Assembly: GCA_010909165.1 (NCBI GenBank)
Contig: MU008173.1
Span: 310,001-374,000, forward strand
Reading direction: 5' to 3'
Origin: Anthoceros angustus
Taxonomy: Eukaryota; Streptophyta; Anthocerotopsida; Anthocerotales; Anthocerotaceae
Length of the DNA: 64,000 bases
The position numbers were made by a program, and so were the translations under genes. Under the pieces are notes generated by a model, which did not search any database, was not told the DNA's origin, and saw only the letters and a program-made list of their open reading frames with translations. Of this stretch, positions 62,962 through 64,000 are shown one piece after another. The number at the start of each line of letters is the position of its first letter. Position 1 is the stretch's first letter.

Positions 62962-64000
62962 AGGTCGATCAGGCAGGAGACATGACTCCAAGAGATCGCC
63001 AGATCTTTGATTGGATTTGTGCCTGCAGGTACAGAAGCTCACGACAAACGATGTAGGAGTGGGGAGCTATCACTGGAGCAGGAGCGTGGTCATTATGGGC
63101 GAGCCTCTGGACAAAAAGTGTTTTGATTCTTCGTTGGCTCGAGATCTGGTGGGAATCCCAGGGCAATTTCAAGGGGGCAGAGGCCTTCGTCAGAGAGCGG
63201 ATGTCAAGGCGAGATCCATACCTATAGGAGAAAGGAAGATGGAGAGTGCGCTGGGAAGGTGCAAGAAAAAGGAAGGCGAGAAGCGGAGCCACTCAGGCAG
63301 AGCAAGAAAGATCAAGAAGTGGAGCAGCTTTAGTGGAGCAGGAAAGATCAAGAATGTGAAGCTGAACGGAGCAGTGCCATTCAGAGGATTTGAGCTCGAG
63401 GAGATTTGTCACCTTGCAGTCGTGAGGTCTTGGACCCAAGACGATGCAAGAGGTGTTTTGATGCTTCAAGTTCTTGTCACCTTGCAGTTGTGAGGTCTTG
63501 GACCCAAGACGATGCAAGAGGCATTTTGACGCTTCAGATTCTTTACAAAAGTACTCGTGGGCAAGATGAGATAGTCCTTGAGCTGCATGGTCCCGAAACC
63601 CGCTCTGCAGTGGAAACGGGTTACGTATCGCAAGTCGAGATACAAGAGCTGCTAAACGTAATTGGCCGTGTTGGTTGAAGACGGTCAGAAATTCTGTCGA
63701 GTGTTGAAGTTCTGAACACCGGTGAATGCGTGGTTAAGCGAACAGTCAGAAACTTGCAATCTCCGTGTACGAGCAGCAACTGAGTCAAGTTCGGACCTGT
63801 GGTCATGATCATGCTGTGATTTCAAAGACCGCGAGGATTTCCGACTAGCCGCAAATACGAGTGTGAGCCAGCAACCCTACCTTCCTCGCCTGCACCACAG
63901 TCTCGTACTTCACCCTATAGATAGAGTTTGCAAGATCCCTTGCGGCTGCAGTGTGAGCAGATACATCTCGAGATCAGCCGAACTCCGATGCATGCGAGTA
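62962..64000 (+). mobile_element. Internal region of LTR element, GAG not resolved
   Basis: This lies downstream of the primer site. A plus frame 63011-63493 is open but lacks a recognisable GAG motif. The frame is disturbed by a 68-base tandem repeat. No protease, integrase or reverse transcriptase is present before the window end, so the class (copia is likely from the primer site) cannot be proven. Confidence 0.4.
63406..63541. repeat. Tandem repeat, 68 bp x2
   Basis: Units 63406-63473 and 63474-63541 share TTGTCACCTTGCAGT.GTGA and GACGATGCAAGAGG with a few substitutions (GTGTTTTGATG against CATTTTGACG). Sixty-eight is not a multiple of three, so the duplication shifts frame. Confidence 0.85.

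Overview
The window looks like nuclear DNA of a land plant. It holds plant-type genes with GT-AG introns, a PLS-class pentatricopeptide repeat (PPR) gene of the long, tandemly expanded kind typical of seedless plants, single-domain DUF26/Gnk2 secreted proteins, plant LTR-retrotransposon primer sites, CACTA-like termini and CCCTAAA telomere-like repeats. The PPR C-terminal style suggests a fern or lycophyte; this is inference, and no species can be named from the sequence alone.

Layout. 561-1655 is an intronless FSP1/AIF-like oxidoreductase. 2.0-10 kb is repeat-rich: two nearly exact direct duplications, a degenerate RuvB-like C-terminal fragment, and a two-exon gene for a secreted six-cysteine protein of unknown family, present twice. 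10-15 kb holds a broken DNA amino-methyltransferase-like gene, a roughly 1.1 kb extremely GC-rich block and four copies of a 20-bp palindrome. 15.5-16.8 kb holds a pseudogene of a small cysteine-rich peptide running into a RING-H2 gene with a ten-residue tandem repeat. 17.4-18.5 kb repeats the 5-6 kb segment. 18.6-19.4 kb may hold exons of a one-pass membrane protein. 21.7-26.7 kb is a block with a clean copy of the secreted six-cysteine gene, the PPR gene and the intact small cysteine-rich peptide gene. 27.1-34.1 kb is the best gene cluster: a CbbY-like phosphatase (8 exons), signal peptidase subunit SPCS1 and a tonoplast monosaccharide transporter (5 exons). 34.4-42.4 kb is transposon debris (LINE tail, Ty3/gypsy pieces, a 181-bp repeat array, a GAG-like pseudogene) ending in a telomere-like minisatellite. 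42.5-47.4 kb has a CACTA-like element and two DUF26 genes. 47.5-52.6 kb shows no recognisable gene. 52.6-53.5 kb is a STIG1-extensin chimera. 55.8-58.9 kb is an alpha/beta hydrolase gene with a duplicated 5' part. 61 kb has a third DUF26 gene, and 62.5-64 kb begins an LTR element.

A cross-cutting pattern is that several direct duplications have copies differing mostly by small deletions. In two cases (6.2-10 kb and 55.8-58.4 kb) the deletion-rich stretch straddles the duplication junction while both outer flanks read cleanly. This looks like unpolished read sequence left in a false tandem duplication. Many gene breaks here (PPR, hydrolase copy A, STIG1 tail, methyltransferase) are therefore possible sequencing errors rather than biological decay.

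Functionally the housekeeping genes are unrelated neighbours: quinone/NAD redox, sugar-phosphate housekeeping in the plastid, ER signal-peptide cleavage and vacuolar sugar import. The accessory part is rich in secreted cysteine-rich proteins (three DUF26 genes, the six-cysteine family, the CxC peptide and STIG1), which suggests apoplastic defence or signalling functions.
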